DNA from: a virus
Reading direction: 5' to 3' (one strand)
IMG/VR virus record: IMGVR_UViG_3300032268_000986
Span: 1-46,258 of that record
Length of the DNA stretch: 46,258 nt
Under the pieces are notes generated by a model. That model ran no database searches, was not told the origin of the DNA, and saw only the letters and a list, made by a program, of their open reading frames with translations. This document shows, in pieces, positions 6,784-14,752 of the stretch (the first letter of the stretch is position 1; each line of letters opens with the position of its first letter). A program made the position numbers and the translations under genes.

Positions 6784-8855
6784 GCAATTTCTACATCTGT
6801 GTTGTAACTGGTAAAGCCGTTTTCTTTGATGACTTTGAGAATGTTTTCCACACGCCCAGCTAACTCATCTCTGTGGCTCACTAGCCAAATACTCTTGTGG
6901 CGTTCTCGAGTCATCTTCTTGAGCAAGCCCAGGGCATTTTCTACACCTTGTGTGTCTAGGCCGTTGTCTATGAGTTCGTCAATGAACAACAAGTTGATGG
7001 GTGAGTATAAACTTTCCCACACGTCACGGAATGCCCAGCTCATGCTTAGGATCAATCGATTGCGTTCACCACGGCTCAAATTGTCAAAATCCAGCTCACG
7101 ACCCAGTTCCTCAATGCTAACACTCAAATCGTTCTGAAATTTCACAGTGTGCGGCAGGCCAATACGATCCAAGTAGTGGGTAAGACGTGCGTTTAGATAA
7201 CTCAAGTTCTGATCAATAATTTTCTTGCGCACAAACGAATCCTTGGAGGTCAACAGTTTGAGCAAGAATTCTTGATGTTCTTGTATACGGGTAAGTTCGT
7301 TAATGGTATCATAGCTGACCACTTGCAGTGCTTGTCGTTGCATGTCTGCAATTTGTTCAGTGTATGGATCAGTCTCCAAGGCCTTGCGCTCAATTTGATC
7401 TACCAGGCTGGCAACTCTACTGCGATGTTCAATGGCTTCTCGTTCGGTATCATAGTGTGTGCGCGGCTGTGTCCCCAACACAACTTCTGTATGCTCAGTT
7501 AACTGCTCGGCAAAAGGATTGATTTCTGCTTGCTTGTCTTCCCATACTTTTTTCAAGTTAGCAACATCGCCGCTGTGTCGGATTGCCTCAGCTTCAGTTT
7601 TGTACAGCGGCTTGGGTTTTACCGCGGCAACAAAAATTTCAACTTGCCTGAGTTCATTCCACTGATTTGTCAATGCAGTTGCATGTGCTTGAGCATCTTC
7701 AAGCATTTTTTCTTTGTCGGTCAGCACTCGAATATGTTGATCATCATGAAACTCTTGACCACATGCATAACACTTGTGATCCAGCAAGGATTCAATTTCT
7801 GCTGAAAGTTTTTTAACAAGTTTGTCTTCCTTGTCAATTTCTTTGGTCAGGCGTGCAAGTTCACGATCTCGATCTTCAAGCTCCTTGGACTTTTGTAGGT
7901 ACTCATTGAGTTGCCGCCATGTATCAAGTTCAGTTTCAATGTCGTACTGATTTTTGTCTAAATAAGCACGTCCGGCAGCATCAACATCGGCATCATGCTT
8001 TTGTTGCCAGGCTGTACTGCGAGCAACCAATGCAGTGTGTGTGTCCTTTTGCTGCTTCAGTGTGTTCCAAATTACCAAATCTTTGTGTGCAGAAAGTTCA
8101 GCCTCAATGTCCAGCGCACTGAGGTCATTGTATTCAGTCATGACTCGTTCAAGATCTTCACTGTGTTTTTTCTGCCACAGGGTTTGTCTGCGACGAAGCC
8201 CATCTATTTGTTCTTCTATTCTGGTGTTGGCTTCTTGCACTGCTCGGATACGAAACTCTTCCTGAGTAACAGCATCCTTGGTCTGGCGGTTTAATTCTTT
8301 GACACGATCAGCTTTTTCACTGAGCATGGTAATGCCCAACAGTTGTTCAATGATGGTGCGCTGGTCAAGGGCCTTGAGACTCAAAAACGGTTCGGTATAA
8401 GTGTTCAAGGCCAGCACATGTTTGAACATGTCATGACTCATGTTCATGATGCGTTCAATGGCATCTTGGGTTTCTCGACTGTCGCCCTGGGCTTCGTCAG
8501 TGGCAGACTTTTCTTCATTGTTGACATAGAATTTCAGCACATTGGGTTTGCGTCCGCGCTCAATTCGGTATTCAACACTGTTTACAGAAAAATCAAGACT
8601 GACCAGCATGCCTTTACCATTGGTCTTGTTCACAAGATTGTCCTTGCGAATGTTGCTCAAGGCATTGCCGTACAATGCGTAACTCAGAGCATTGATGATT
8701 GTGGTCTTACCAGTACCATTGCGACTGCCATCGCCTCCTAGGTCTAAATTTTCACCCAGCACCAGTGTGAGATCTTTGCGATCAAAATTAATACCTTGTG
8801 TGGCATTACCCACACTCATGAAGTTTCGAACAGTGAGATTTTTAATTTGAATCAT
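6780..8855 (-). CDS. 46: Recombination nuclease large subunit gp46 (SbcC/Rad50-like)
   Basis: This SMC-type ATPase partners the gp47 nuclease to process DNA ends for recombination-dependent replication. Walker A is GSRNGTGKTT (around residues 43-52). Long coiled-coil arms flank the zinc hook CYAC at 362-365. The ABC signature LSRGERNRL is near residue 591 and Walker B LLFIDEL near 624. At 691 residues it is longer than T4 gp46 (560), mostly in the coiled coil. In T4 the gp47 and gp46 genes are neighbours, but here three foreign-looking genes separate them. The start is preceded by a region with a perfect inverted repeat (8892-8913) and a TACAAT box, so it may have its own promoter. Confidence 0.93.
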   Translation of the reverse strand: MIQIKNLTVRNFMSVGNATQGINFDRKDLTLVLGENLDLGGDGSRNGTGKTTIINALSYALYGNALSNIRKDNLVNKTNGKGMLVSLDFSVNSVEYRIERGRKPNVLKFYVNNEEKSATDEAQGDSRETQDAIERIMNMSHDMFKHVLALNTYTEPFLSLKALDQRTIIEQLLGITMLSEKADRVKELNRQTKDAVTQEEFRIRAVQEANTRIEEQIDGLRRRQTLWQKKHSEDLERVMTEYNDLSALDIEAELSAHKDLVIWNTLKQQKDTHTALVARSTAWQQKHDADVDAAGRAYLDKNQYDIETELDTWRQLNEYLQKSKELEDRDRELARLTKEIDKEDKLVKKLSAEIESLLDHKCYACGQEFHDDQHIRVLTDKEKMLEDAQAHATALTNQWNELRQVEIFVAAVKPKPLYKTEAEAIRHSGDVANLKKVWEDKQAEINPFAEQLTEHTEVVLGTQPRTHYDTEREAIEHRSRVASLVDQIERKALETDPYTEQIADMQRQALQVVSYDTINELTRIQEHQEFLLKLLTSKDSFVRKKIIDQNLSYLNARLTHYLDRIGLPHTVKFQNDLSVSIEELGRELDFDNLSRGERNRLILSMSWAFRDVWESLYSPINLLFIDELIDNGLDTQGVENALGLLKKMTRERHKSIWLVSHRDELAGRVENILKVIKENGFTSYNTDVEIA

Positions 8856-8891
8856 GCAATATTGTTATCAGAGTATGAATACATTGTAGAT

Positions 8892-8913
8892 GATTGTGTT
8901 ATACAACACAATC
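8892..8913. promoter_or_regulatory. Perfect 9-bp inverted repeat upstream of gp46
   Basis: GATTGTGTT and AACACAATC flank a four-base centre. It sits between the stop of the upstream ANL gene and the gp46 start. On the minus strand a TACAAT box follows shortly downstream, with TTGTGT (part of the repeat) 17 bases before it. That is the geometry of an operator over a weak promoter. No T-run follows, so a terminator is less likely. Confidence 0.45.
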
Positions 8914-8927
8914 AATTAGGCCTGATA

Positions 8928-10328
8928 CTATCTGAGTTTGAATTTGATTCGAAAATGATTTCTCACATGAAACTCATTGAGAGTCATGTCGCATGCTCTA
9001 AAGTCACTGAGATTCATCTGATCTACATAATTTATTTGTACCAGTGGTGATAATTTGCTGAGTTCAGCATTGATCATATTGACTATGTCATCGGGCTGCT
9101 CAACGGTTTTATCGATCAACAAATAAACTCGATTCATTGTGGGGTCAGCCAAGAGATACACAAGAGACGGATCAGTTGTTTGTTTGACAATGTTGTCTAG
9201 ATCAGTGACCGAAAGAATAACGTCATTTATACGTAGGTATGAATTACGATGTCTGAACTCATACCCAGTATCGGTCAACTCAAACTCGTCGGGAAAAATC
9301 ACTGTGCCTTGATATTTGTTGCTGACTTGTAGTTTGTTGCCATTGACAAGTTTGACTTGATAAAAATCATCAATAGGAAATCCAAAATCCATGCAGTTGT
9401 GAGTGTCTGGAGAGTCTTTGGCAATTGTGTTGATAAACACCGGTGATGACATCTCCATGCAACCAAACAACGATGTAACTGAGTTGATATTTTTCTCTCT
9501 CATTAAATCAAGCCAATTCAGTTGATTGCCTTGCAGTGATAGTATGTCCACAGCCTTGGTAAACTTTTTGGCGTTCTGAATAAATCTCTCAGTGGTGATA
9601 CTATTGGGCATGGACATCTTGTTGATTCTTTCGCGCTCAACAAAGTCGGCAATTTGTGCTAGTTTATCAAAATTTAAAATAGCGCCATAGTGATGTTCAC
9701 ACACGTTCAATGATGGTAACAGCATGTTATTCAATCCTCCGCCATGGTGCGATCCATGCAGATGTAACATACGATCGTTGGGGTTAAACTTGTGTATGCC
9801 CACACATCGGTCCGACAATTCCCGACTGAACGCATGAGAATATTCCACAGACTTTGGCACTAGATCCGCTGATGCTGTCACTGCCTTGATCATGGCCAGG
9901 CGATCCGAGAAACCATGTGGCATGTGATCCATTGTGTTGTGTTTGGCAACATAATGGTGCCAAACATCCAGCTGTATCACGCAGCCGGTATGAGGTTGTT
10001 CTTCGTTGGCTTTCTCCTGGGAGTCTACCACTGTGGCAGTAAACGGTGCATGAAAAAGGCTGAAACTTGGATTTTGTAGAACATACGAAGCACCCAATTC
10101 CCAAATAGCAAACATTAAAGAAATCCATCTCAGGTCTCGGTGACCAATATTCAATGCAACTGTGGATCCTGGACCCACATTTGCTTGTTCGACCAAGATG
10201 TTTTTCCAGTGGTCAATGCTGGCTGAAATTTCAGCATAGTCAGAAACATGGTCAACATTGAAGTTGGAATCAACTTGATACCATTTGATGTTTTTGTTGA
10301 TATAGGTTCTGTCAATTAGTTTATTCAT
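8928..10328 (-). CDS. ANL-superfamily paralogue, apparently inactive
   Basis: This 466-residue protein aligns end to end with the upstream ANL enzyme: both begin M-x-x-x-x-DR, share WELG near residue 75, share LLxNQxNW/LQGNQLNW-type segments, and end in the same small C-terminal domain. However, the ATP-binding P-loop is replaced (SSGSTGIPTKG becomes TASADLVPKSV), YGAMEV becomes FGCMEM, and the lysine expected near the C-terminus is replaced (SHKF becomes CDMT). It is probably a non-catalytic partner or regulator. I chose the ATG at 10328, which has AAGGAA four bases upstream, overlaps the preceding stop, and matches the start of its paralogue. An earlier ATG at 10358 would add ten residues. 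Confidence 0.7.
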   Translation of the reverse strand: MNKLIDRTYINKNIKWYQVDSNFNVDHVSDYAEISASIDHWKNILVEQANVGPGSTVALNIGHRDLRWISLMFAIWELGASYVLQNPSFSLFHAPFTATVVDSQEKANEEQPHTGCVIQLDVWHHYVAKHNTMDHMPHGFSDRLAMIKAVTASADLVPKSVEYSHAFSRELSDRCVGIHKFNPNDRMLHLHGSHHGGGLNNMLLPSLNVCEHHYGAILNFDKLAQIADFVERERINKMSMPNSITTERFIQNAKKFTKAVDILSLQGNQLNWLDLMREKNINSVTSLFGCMEMSSPVFINTIAKDSPDTHNCMDFGFPIDDFYQVKLVNGNKLQVSNKYQGTVIFPDEFELTDTGYEFRHRNSYLRINDVILSVTDLDNIVKQTTDPSLVYLLADPTMNRVYLLIDKTVEQPDDIVNMINAELSKLSPLVQINYVDQMNLSDFRACDMTLNEFHVRNHFRIKFKLR

Positions 10329-11724
10329 CTGATTCCTTGGCAAGGTTAAATTTGTCAATAAAATATCTCTTTACCTGAGATAAGTTAAATTTATGTGAGT
10401 TGATAAATGTAGTGATATCAACCAAGCTCACATGATCAAGGCACAACCCGTCAGCAATCTTGGCCAAGTCAGCATTGATCTTGCTTGCTAGTTGGTTGAC
10501 TTGATCTTGGGAATACCGTTGGTCAACCAACAAGCAAACTCTGTCAGAGACTGCAATTATACACATCAAACTGGGATTTCCATGCACAAACACACACTGT
10601 TCTATTGCGTTCCATGGAACATCCTGTCCCTGTAGTCGGATATTTTTATCTCGATTACCATACAGTAGATTACCTGCATGATCCTGTACAAAATAATCCT
10701 GGATCACGTGCGATTTAACTTCCAGCAAGGGGTGCGACACTCGAAGATTGTTTTGGTCAGTTAACTCGATTGTGTAAAAATTATCCAGTGGCTGTCCAAA
10801 GTTCATTGGAGAATAACTGTCATCAGTTTGTTGAGTAATTTCGTTGGCCAGTACCGGGGTGAACACTTCCATTGCACCATAACTGGTGCGTATTGACTGA
10901 ACATTTTTTTCTTGAATCAACTTGATCCAGTTGGATTGATTTGCCAGTAACTGAAATATTTTAACAGTGTGGTTGAATCGTGGAGCATGAGTCAAGAACA
11001 ATTCTATAGACAACGGATGCGGCAGCATGATCACATTGATTTTGTGATTACTGACATATTGAGCAAGTTCGGCCATGCGGTCAGCCACAAACGGTAGACT
11101 GTGGACATGCTCAAATTGCGCAAGAACTGGCAATAAATGAGCCAGTACCACGTTGTGTGCGCCGCCATGTACCAACAATGCGCTTTCCAGCCCAGGTTGG
11201 TCCAATCCCAGTGCTGAGATATTGCGCTGACCCAATGCATACATGAACTCATGTGAGTGATTGCCCTTGGTTGGGATTCCGGTAGAACCCGACGAATTGA
11301 ATCCCAATACAGAATCAGTGGGCTGACATATTGCCGCAGTGTCGGCCGCAACATGGCTGTCATGATCAAGTTTGCCAGACAGATAATGCAATGCATGCGG
11401 TTTTAGTGTCTCTGCAGAGGCAGAGTCTGACACTATCACATGCCATGGCGCCCATAGGTCTGGGTAGCTTGGATGGAACGCAGTTTGTTTCCCCCCAAGT
11501 TCCCAGTTGGCCACAGTAACGGCCAGCCAATTGATATCTCTAATTTCAAAGTTTAATAAAATCTGGCGGCCACGTCCGTGACCATGTTGATGTTCAAGCA
11601 CATGTTTCCACTGATTTATACAACGATCAATGTCGTCGCGAGTGTGTACTTGAACATCATCAAGAGTTCCAGAATGCCACGACAGTTCTGGATTTAAAAA
11701 CTTTCTGTCTAGCACAGTTTTCAT
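10321..11724 (-). CDS. ANL-superfamily adenylating enzyme (acyl/aryl-CoA synthetase-like)
   Basis: ANL enzymes activate a carboxylate with ATP to an acyl-adenylate, usually followed by transfer to CoA or a carrier. The P-loop SSGSTGIPTKG lies at residues 144-154, the A5-like motif YGAMEV at 282-287, an A8-like hinge segment GNRDKNIRLQGQ near residue 370, and a candidate A10 lysine in NSHKFNLSQ near the C-terminus. At 467 residues it is compact for the family (usually 500-560), so I cannot name the substrate. Its ATG follows the binding-protein stop by one base without a clear ribosome site, suggesting coupled translation. Its stop overlaps the start of the second ANL paralogue. Confidence 0.8.
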   Translation of the reverse strand: MKTVLDRKFLNPELSWHSGTLDDVQVHTRDDIDRCINQWKHVLEHQHGHGRGRQILLNFEIRDINWLAVTVANWELGGKQTAFHPSYPDLWAPWHVIVSDSASAETLKPHALHYLSGKLDHDSHVAADTAAICQPTDSVLGFNSSGSTGIPTKGNHSHEFMYALGQRNISALGLDQPGLESALLVHGGAHNVVLAHLLPVLAQFEHVHSLPFVADRMAELAQYVSNHKINVIMLPHPLSIELFLTHAPRFNHTVKIFQLLANQSNWIKLIQEKNVQSIRTSYGAMEVFTPVLANEITQQTDDSYSPMNFGQPLDNFYTIELTDQNNLRVSHPLLEVKSHVIQDYFVQDHAGNLLYGNRDKNIRLQGQDVPWNAIEQCVFVHGNPSLMCIIAVSDRVCLLVDQRYSQDQVNQLASKINADLAKIADGLCLDHVSLVDITTFINSHKFNLSQVKRYFIDKFNLAKESDE

Positions 11725-11725
11725 G

Positions 11726-12688
11726 TCAATTGATTTTGATCTGATGTTTCTGTATGGCCTGATCGGATATTTTTTTAATGTCAGTTAGCATCTTGGAAAA
11801 TTCTTTTGAGTCCAAGGCTCTGGGATTTCCGTGGCCGGCTTCGATGGCCTGCCGTACCTTGACTGACTCAGATGCCGAAATCAAGTCGCGTTCAATCTTG
11901 CTTGCTATATTTTTGTCAAGGTTGTTGGACACAAAATATCCCAATAGACTTGGCACAAATTTAGAATCTCGGCCGGTTAGTTCACGAATCGTGGGCACCT
12001 GAGGCAACTTGGGGTTTCGTTTCTCGCTGGTGACAGCAACCACACGCAACTTGCCGCTGTCGATCATGCTGACTGCAGATCCGTAACTGCTGCACGACAA
12101 TGGAAAGGCCTGATTGTGTAGGTCTGTGTACCAGACACCGTACTCTTTGTATGGTACATGCTCGGGTGTGTTTTGACTGATGACAGATGCCAGTTCAAGG
12201 CCGCAAAAATGCCCCACTGAAGCCACTGACCAAGAACCAAACATGGGTCTTTTGCGAAATTCTCCTAGTACTTCTTCGGTGGTGCTGTATTTGCTTGAAG
12301 CAACCACTACCATTTCGCCCACATAAGACAGTGCAATCGGCACAAGAGATTTTGTTGAATCTTCTCGATTGGCCAGAACAGGTGCAGTAATAACAGCAGC
12401 CGAGTCCACGGCTAAAATCACATGATTGCTGCGAGCAGACTCTTGATTGAATTCATTCAGAGATACCAATCCACCACCACCTGGGCGATTTTCAATGACC
12501 ACTGATTGCTTCCATTTGGCCGACAACTCCTCGGCTGTGAGCCTGAATACCACGTCAGGTCTTGATCCAACTGGTAAATTGGTAATGATTTTTACCGTTT
12601 GCACAGGCCAGTCTGCTGCAACCGCAGACGTTGCCAACGCAGAAATTACTGCTAGCTGACTGACTTGTTTAAAAATCTTAGTGAACAT
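11726..12688 (-). CDS. Bug/TctC-family periplasmic solute-binding protein
   Basis: Members bind small carboxylates (such as citrate, aromatic acids or amino acids) in the periplasm, usually for tripartite tricarboxylate transporters. The mature part opens with WPVQTVKIITNLPVGSRPDV and IENRPGGGG near residue 80, the family hallmarks, and ends with the usual D-x-x-EF...I..HQIKIN pattern. The N-terminus is a clear signal peptide: MFTKIFK, a hydrophobic core, then AVA before ADWP. I chose the ATG at 12688 because AAAGGAGA lies just upstream; the ATG at 12712 would place eight polar residues before the signal and lacks a ribosome site. Such genes are typical of Burkholderiales and unexpected in a phage. 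No transporter membrane subunits are present, so it would have to use host ones or act alone. Confidence 0.88.
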   Translation of the reverse strand: MFTKIFKQVSQLAVISALATSAVAADWPVQTVKIITNLPVGSRPDVVFRLTAEELSAKWKQSVVIENRPGGGGLVSLNEFNQESARSNHVILAVDSAAVITAPVLANREDSTKSLVPIALSYVGEMVVVASSKYSTTEEVLGEFRKRPMFGSWSVASVGHFCGLELASVISQNTPEHVPYKEYGVWYTDLHNQAFPLSCSSYGSAVSMIDSGKLRVVAVTSEKRNPKLPQVPTIRELTGRDSKFVPSLLGYFVSNNLDKNIASKIERDLISASESVKVRQAIEAGHGNPRALDSKEFSKMLTDIKKISDQAIQKHQIKIN

Positions 12689-12708
12689 ATATTCTCCTTT
12701 AAAGTTGT

Positions 12709-13725
12709 TCATAGTGTTTGATATATCTGTAGTAGCAGTGCCGAATCATAAAAGTCTGATTCAATATTGGTGAGTTGATCTGTGACAATCTGATCCACTG
12801 ATTCAAATTTTACATCACCAGGAGCCAAGTCTGCGCCAACATCAGAATTTGAATTGAGAATCAAACTCATTTCGCGCAGTTGGTACTTGGTGATGAAAGT
12901 TTCTTTGATGAAGTTGGCTTCTTCGTAAGAGATATCAATATCAATATTTACTCGCACATGCATGCGAGGCCGCAAAAGTTTGTCGGCATTGTCAATGAGG
13001 TTGGCAAGACCATACACACGATACGTGGGCTGATCGGGCCAGGCATGGAACTCGGGCTCTTGACCCCACTCTAGAATCATCATGCCACGTTCATCGTCGC
13101 CAGCATCGGCATAGTTGTGCGGAAAGCAGTTGCCGATGTAGGTGATGTTTTGTTTGGTCTGTCGCTTGTGAAAGTGACCAGTGAACACATGTTCAAAATT
13201 GTTGAAGTCTTCTCTGCGAACTGATCCATGGTCCGGCATTTCCACCATGGCGTTCATGAGGTAGCCGGGCAGTTCAAAGTGCCCAAACATGTATTTGCCT
13301 TTTAGTTTGGGAATACGTTTGTGATCATCTCCACAGAGCCAAGGAGCAATAACCACATCACCACTAGAGAACCAATCGTTGCATATTTCCACACGGGGCA
13401 AGTGACGAGCCCATTCCACACTTTGAATGTCGCGTTTGTCGCGATAATAAAGATCGTGATTACCAGGAATAAAGTAAACATGTTCAAAATTATCATTCAT
13501 GTGCTCCAGTGCCCGTAGGCTGTAGTTCAAAGTAACAATGTTTAGGCTGGCTCGATTGTTGTGCCAGTCACCCAGAAACATGCAGGTCTCGCAGCCTGCT
13601 TTGCGAGCTTGAGCAGTGGCCCATTTTACAAATGTCAAACAGTCCTCGTTGTGCAAGGTACTGTTTGATTTGAGTCCAAAATGAATGTCTGTAAAGACCG
13701 CGGCTTTTTTAAATAGATTACTCAT
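12709..13725 (-). CDS. 47: Recombination nuclease small subunit gp47 (SbcD/Mre11-like)
   Basis: This metallophosphoesterase-type nuclease works with gp46 at DNA ends. Metal-binding motifs appear in order: D-x-H (DIHFG, residues 13-15), GDWH at 52-55, GNHD at 88-91, then GHFE and TGHFHKR in the second half. Its length (338) equals that of T4 gp47 (339). It starts 12 bases after gp55 ends and stops 20 bases before the binding-protein start, whose ribosome site lies in that gap. Confidence 0.93.
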   Translation of the reverse strand: MSNLFKKAAVFTDIHFGLKSNSTLHNEDCLTFVKWATAQARKAGCETCMFLGDWHNNRASLNIVTLNYSLRALEHMNDNFEHVYFIPGNHDLYYRDKRDIQSVEWARHLPRVEICNDWFSSGDVVIAPWLCGDDHKRIPKLKGKYMFGHFELPGYLMNAMVEMPDHGSVRREDFNNFEHVFTGHFHKRQTKQNITYIGNCFPHNYADAGDDERGMMILEWGQEPEFHAWPDQPTYRVYGLANLIDNADKLLRPRMHVRVNIDIDISYEEANFIKETFITKYQLREMSLILNSNSDVGADLAPGDVKFESVDQIVTDQLTNIESDFYDSALLLQIYQTL

Positions 13726-13737
13726 CTACCTAGTATA

Positions 13738-14637
13738 CTACTGATCCAAGCTGGAAACAACCGGTCCGGACAAAGCAGCCATGCTGGCCTTGCCAGAGTT
13801 TTGGCGTGTCCATGATGGATTGAGTCCGTTGATTTCCAAGATGTCATCACGTATGTTCTGCATTTTCTTTTCAATGTTCAGGATGCGAGTAAAGCTATTA
13901 GTGATAGCGGCAGTATAATACGCAAAAGGGTTCTGCGATTTTGACTCGTCAAATTGCAGGCCAATTTGGCTGAGTTGTAGCAGGGCTTGTCCCCGCATTT
14001 CTTCGTTGTAGGTGTATCCACGCCAGTTGCTCCTTGTTGCATATCTCTCACACAGTTTCATGAACATCATGGCCAATTTGCGAGTCATGTTGCCATGTTC
14101 ACGTGAAAATTCTCCAGTTTCAATGTCGCCGCGCCAGTGGCTGCGCCCCACTCGAAATGGCACCTTGTCCTGATCCAGTCGATAGTGCTCAAACGGTGGG
14201 AAGTTCAGTCTCACATAGTTCATGTCCAGAACCGGAGTTTCCAACAGCTCCTCCAGCCCGTCTTCAACCGGTGTGTCTTCCAGTTCCAGTAGCTCTTCGA
14301 CTTTGCGTTTCTTGGCCTCGGCCTTGCTGATCTTCTTGGGCGCCCGGGGTATGTGATCCCAGCAAGTGATGCGGAACACCAAGTCTGTATTGGGAATTTT
14401 CTTGGGATCAATCACTTCCCCGGTTTCGCGTTTGATACGGTCAGCACGATTGCGTCTGGCCTCGGCCACAGTGCGAATATTGATCCGGTCAAGACTGGGC
14501 AGGATAATATCAAATTGATGATCTAGCACACGATCTTGATACCAGCAGTAGGTGTTTTTGCTAAGGTGTATTTCCTTGAGTATGTCCCGGTTGTTTAAAT
14601 AATTTACCCGGGCAGGTGGTTTGGGCAGTAAAGTCAT
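13738..14637 (-). CDS. 55: Late-transcription sigma factor gp55
   Basis: The C-terminal part has the gp55 core: YTYNEEMRGQALLQL, then FDESKSQNPFAYYT and a helix with RILNIEKKMQNIRDDILE, matching the T4 pattern (NPFAYFT followed by ..R...KEKKQ). gp55 guides host RNA polymerase to TATAAATA late promoters together with the sliding clamp. It is 299 residues against 185 in T4: an N-terminal domain of about 110 residues (with YLNNRDILKEIH and LVFRITCWDHIP) and an acidic linker of about 35 residues precede the core, so it may be a fusion. A near-consensus sigma70 promoter and AGGAG lie upstream. It heads the minus-strand unit. Confidence 0.85.
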   Translation of the reverse strand: MTLLPKPPARVNYLNNRDILKEIHLSKNTYCWYQDRVLDHQFDIILPSLDRINIRTVAEARRNRADRIKRETGEVIDPKKIPNTDLVFRITCWDHIPRAPKKISKAEAKKRKVEELLELEDTPVEDGLEELLETPVLDMNYVRLNFPPFEHYRLDQDKVPFRVGRSHWRGDIETGEFSREHGNMTRKLAMMFMKLCERYATRSNWRGYTYNEEMRGQALLQLSQIGLQFDESKSQNPFAYYTAAITNSFTRILNIEKKMQNIRDDILEINGLNPSWTRQNSGKASMAALSGPVVSSLDQ

Positions 14638-14665
14638 GTTTGACTGGGTCTCCTAATGTGTACTT

Positions 14666-14693
14666 ATTGTAGCACAAATACAACATTTGTCAA
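14666..14693 (-). promoter_or_regulatory. Sigma70-type early promoter for the gp55 unit
   Basis: On the minus strand TTGACA (14693-14688) and TACAAT (14671-14666) are 16 bases apart. The -35 box is a full match and the -10 box has one mismatch. AGGAG and the gp55 ATG follow within 30 bases. It would let host polymerase make gp55 before any late factor exists. Confidence 0.8.
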
Positions 14694-14726
14694 TACCTGA
14701 TCATTAAGTTTGCCGTTTTTTTTCAC

Positions 14727-14734
14727 GGTAAATA
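14727..14734 (+). promoter_or_regulatory. Late-promoter-like box (GGTAAATA)
   Basis: GGTAAATA matches the last six bases of TATAAATA and lies 18 bases before the gp48 ATG. It continues as AGC, similar to the box before the small gene at 41806. AGGA lies between it and the start codon. Confidence 0.45.
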
Positions 14735-14752
14735 AGCTACAGGATCTACAAA

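Noticed and set aside
12689-12712. Start of the binding protein at 12712
   Set aside because: The ATG at 12688 has AAAGGAGA upstream and gives a proper signal peptide.
8928-12712. Metabolic genes as host contamination or a chimeric contig
   Set aside because: Spacing to gp47 and coupled starts are tight and the strand is continuous with the phage operon. Only read coverage could settle it fully.
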